A stretch of DNA of 7,254 nt from Gemmatimonadota bacterium (lineage in GTDB: Bacteria; Gemmatimonadota; Gemmatimonadetes; Gemmatimonadales; Gemmatimonadaceae). Below, piece by piece: positions 6,303 through 7,254 of the stretch. The stretch covers positions 1 to 7,254 of the forward strand of contig CANGXK010000128.1 of assembly GCA_947457715.1 (NCBI GenBank). Reading direction: 5' to 3'. Made by a program: the position numbers and the translations under genes. Each line of letters starts with the position of its first letter. Positions within the stretch are counted from its first letter, which is position 1. Under the pieces are notes generated by a model. It saw only the letters and a list, made by a program, of their open reading frames with translations. It was not told the DNA's origin and searched no databases.

Positions 6303-6842
6303 ATGACTACTCCTACGACGTCCGTGCCCGCGCTGCTGGCACTCCTGCAGCATGAGCGCGAGCAGTTGCTCACCCGATATACGTCGATGCCAATGGCCGA
6401 CCGTACGCGCACCGCTGGCGCGAAGGACAGCGGCTGGTCGGCCGCGCAGATCGTCGAACACGTTGCGCGTGTGGAGGGGAATGTCGCGCGCATGATCGCG
6501 AAGGGAGCAGAGCTTCCGCGCACGGCAACGGCCGAGGAGTTGCAGGCGGCACGGCTGACGGCAAAGTCGATTGGGTGGGTCCGCCAGCGTGGAATCAAGG
6601 TGGAAGCGCCGGAACGCGTACGTCCGTCCGAATCACTGGACGCCGACGCGGCGCTTGCGCAGCTCCTCGCCTCGCGTGTCGCCGTCCTCGACGCCTTCAC
6701 CGCCGCGGATCCCACCGTCCTCGACGGGATCATCTTCCCGCACCCGTTCATCGGACCGCTGACGCTGCGCGCGTGGATGGAGCTCATTGCGCACCATGAT
6801 GCACGACACGCCGAGCAGATGGCGGAGCTCCGGCACGAGTAG
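6303..6842 (+). CDS. DinB-family metal-binding protein
   Basis: The 179-residue product has the DinB / YfiT-like four-helix bundle pattern: a long first helix (LLALLQHEREQLLTRY, 11-26), WSAAQIVEHVARVEGNVARM (45-64), and the closing HPFIGPLTLRAWMELIAHHD (147-166) with RHAEQM (168-173). His53, His165 and His169 are the expected metal triad. Members include thiol-dependent S-transferases (bacillithiol or mycothiol type) and many of unknown activity; the substrate cannot be told here. The ATG at 6303 is chosen because the fold begins there; the frame stays open to 6243, but that extension does not resemble the family. No good Shine-Dalgarno is visible (a T-rich gtttttgtg precedes the ATG), so translation may be weak or leaderless. 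A short direct repeat lies just upstream, and the gene converges with the DUF1801 gene, 21 bases apart. Confidence 0.88.
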   Translation: MTTPTTSVPALLALLQHEREQLLTRYTSMPMADRTRTAGAKDSGWSAAQIVEHVARVEGNVARMIAKGAELPRTATAEELQAARLTAKSIGWVRQRGIKVEAPERVRPSESLDADAALAQLLASRVAVLDAFTAADPTVLDGIIFPHPFIGPLTLRAWMELIAHHDARHAEQMAELRHE

Positions 6843-6863
6843 AGCCGGGCGCACGAGGACAGG

Positions 6864-7254
6864 CTACCGTCGCGTCTTCACCGACTGTTTCGCACGTGCC
6901 TTCGCCTCCGTTGCGTCGCGCAGTTCCTGCAGGCGCAATGCGACGATCTGCCCGATCAACGCCACCGGCATGGGCTGGCCGAGCGGAAACTGCACGGAAC
7001 CTTTCCCCGCTTTGTACGGAGCCAACTGCGCCTTGAAGTGCTCCGTTCCGGATGGTGCGGGGTACAGGCCGACATGGCGACTGAACGCGGCGAAGTGCAC
7101 CAGATTCCCACCGTACACAAACGTGGGAATCCGGTGTGTAATCGCCTCGATAGCGTCGGGGGCTGCCGCGCGTATCGTCGCTCGCACCTGCTGCAGAACC
7201 ACCTGCACCTCCGGTGGAAACCCGGCGATGTAGGCGTCGATGGTGTCGGGTGTC
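6864..7254 (-). CDS. DUF1801 (YdhG-like) protein, N-terminus beyond the window
   Basis: The visible 129 residues begin TPDTIDAYIAGFPPEVQ, the usual opening of DUF1801 proteins, so only a few residues are missing beyond the right edge. Further family landmarks are AAPDAIEAITHRIPTF (30-45), GGNLVHFAAFSRHVGLYP (48-65), PYKAGKGSVQFPLGQPMP (79-96) and a basic C-terminal tail (AKARAKQSVKTRR). The family is small and cytoplasmic. One relative, Bacillus subtilis Fra (YdhG), is described as a frataxin-like iron chaperone, but most members, including this one, have no assigned role. A GTG at 7208 is in frame but lies inside the conserved N-terminal helix and is not the start. The stop is TAG at 6866. 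The gene converges with the DinB-family gene and no terminator is seen between them. Confidence 0.92.
   Translation of the reverse strand, partial: TPDTIDAYIAGFPPEVQVVLQQVRATIRAAAPDAIEAITHRIPTFVYGGNLVHFAAFSRHVGLYPAPSGTEHFKAQLAPYKAGKGSVQFPLGQPMPVALIGQIVALRLQELRDATEAKARAKQSVKTRR

Overview
The window is GC-rich bacterial chromosome with short intergenic gaps and GC-ending codons. That base composition, together with a secreted HpaI-like lipoprotein and DinB and DUF1801 proteins, would suit a Gemmatimonadota-type organism. This is an inference from sequence character only, since no rRNA or marker gene is present. I see no tRNA, rRNA, CRISPR array, transposase or integrase.

Left two thirds (1 to about 4835), all on the minus strand, read right to left: a RluA-family pseudouridine synthase with a cysteine-bearing N-terminal domain (3486-4835); a decayed GT-A type (HlpA-like) glycosyltransferase that has lost internal segments (2830-3429); an apparently intact GT4 glycosyltransferase (1721-2833); a 430-base stretch with frame-broken coding remnants, possibly a former sulfotransferase (about 1274-1625); CysQ, the 3'-phosphoadenosine 5'-phosphate phosphatase (441-1274); and the first 148 codons of CysD, the small subunit of ATP sulfurylase (1-444). 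cysQ and cysD overlap by four bases (ATGA). GT4 overlaps the decayed glycosyltransferase by four bases (GTGA), with a GGAGG ribosome binding site inside the decayed gene. The order suggests the tail of a surface-polysaccharide cluster running into sulfate activation and PAP disposal.

Right third: after a gap of about 430 bases holding a strong rho-independent-type hairpin (5175-5207), the plus strand carries a lipoprotein of the HpcH/HpaI aldolase fold in which two expected active-site residues appear replaced (5267-6139), then a DinB-family metal-binding protein (6303-6842). A DUF1801 protein converges on it from the minus strand and runs off the right edge (6864-7254).

No clearly new multi-gene system is visible. 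The most interesting items are the decaying glycosyltransferase and possible sulfotransferase next to sulfate-activation genes, the exported HpaI-like protein with an altered active site, an 18-base perfect palindrome at the frame switch in the decayed gene, and a terminator with no gene to terminate.
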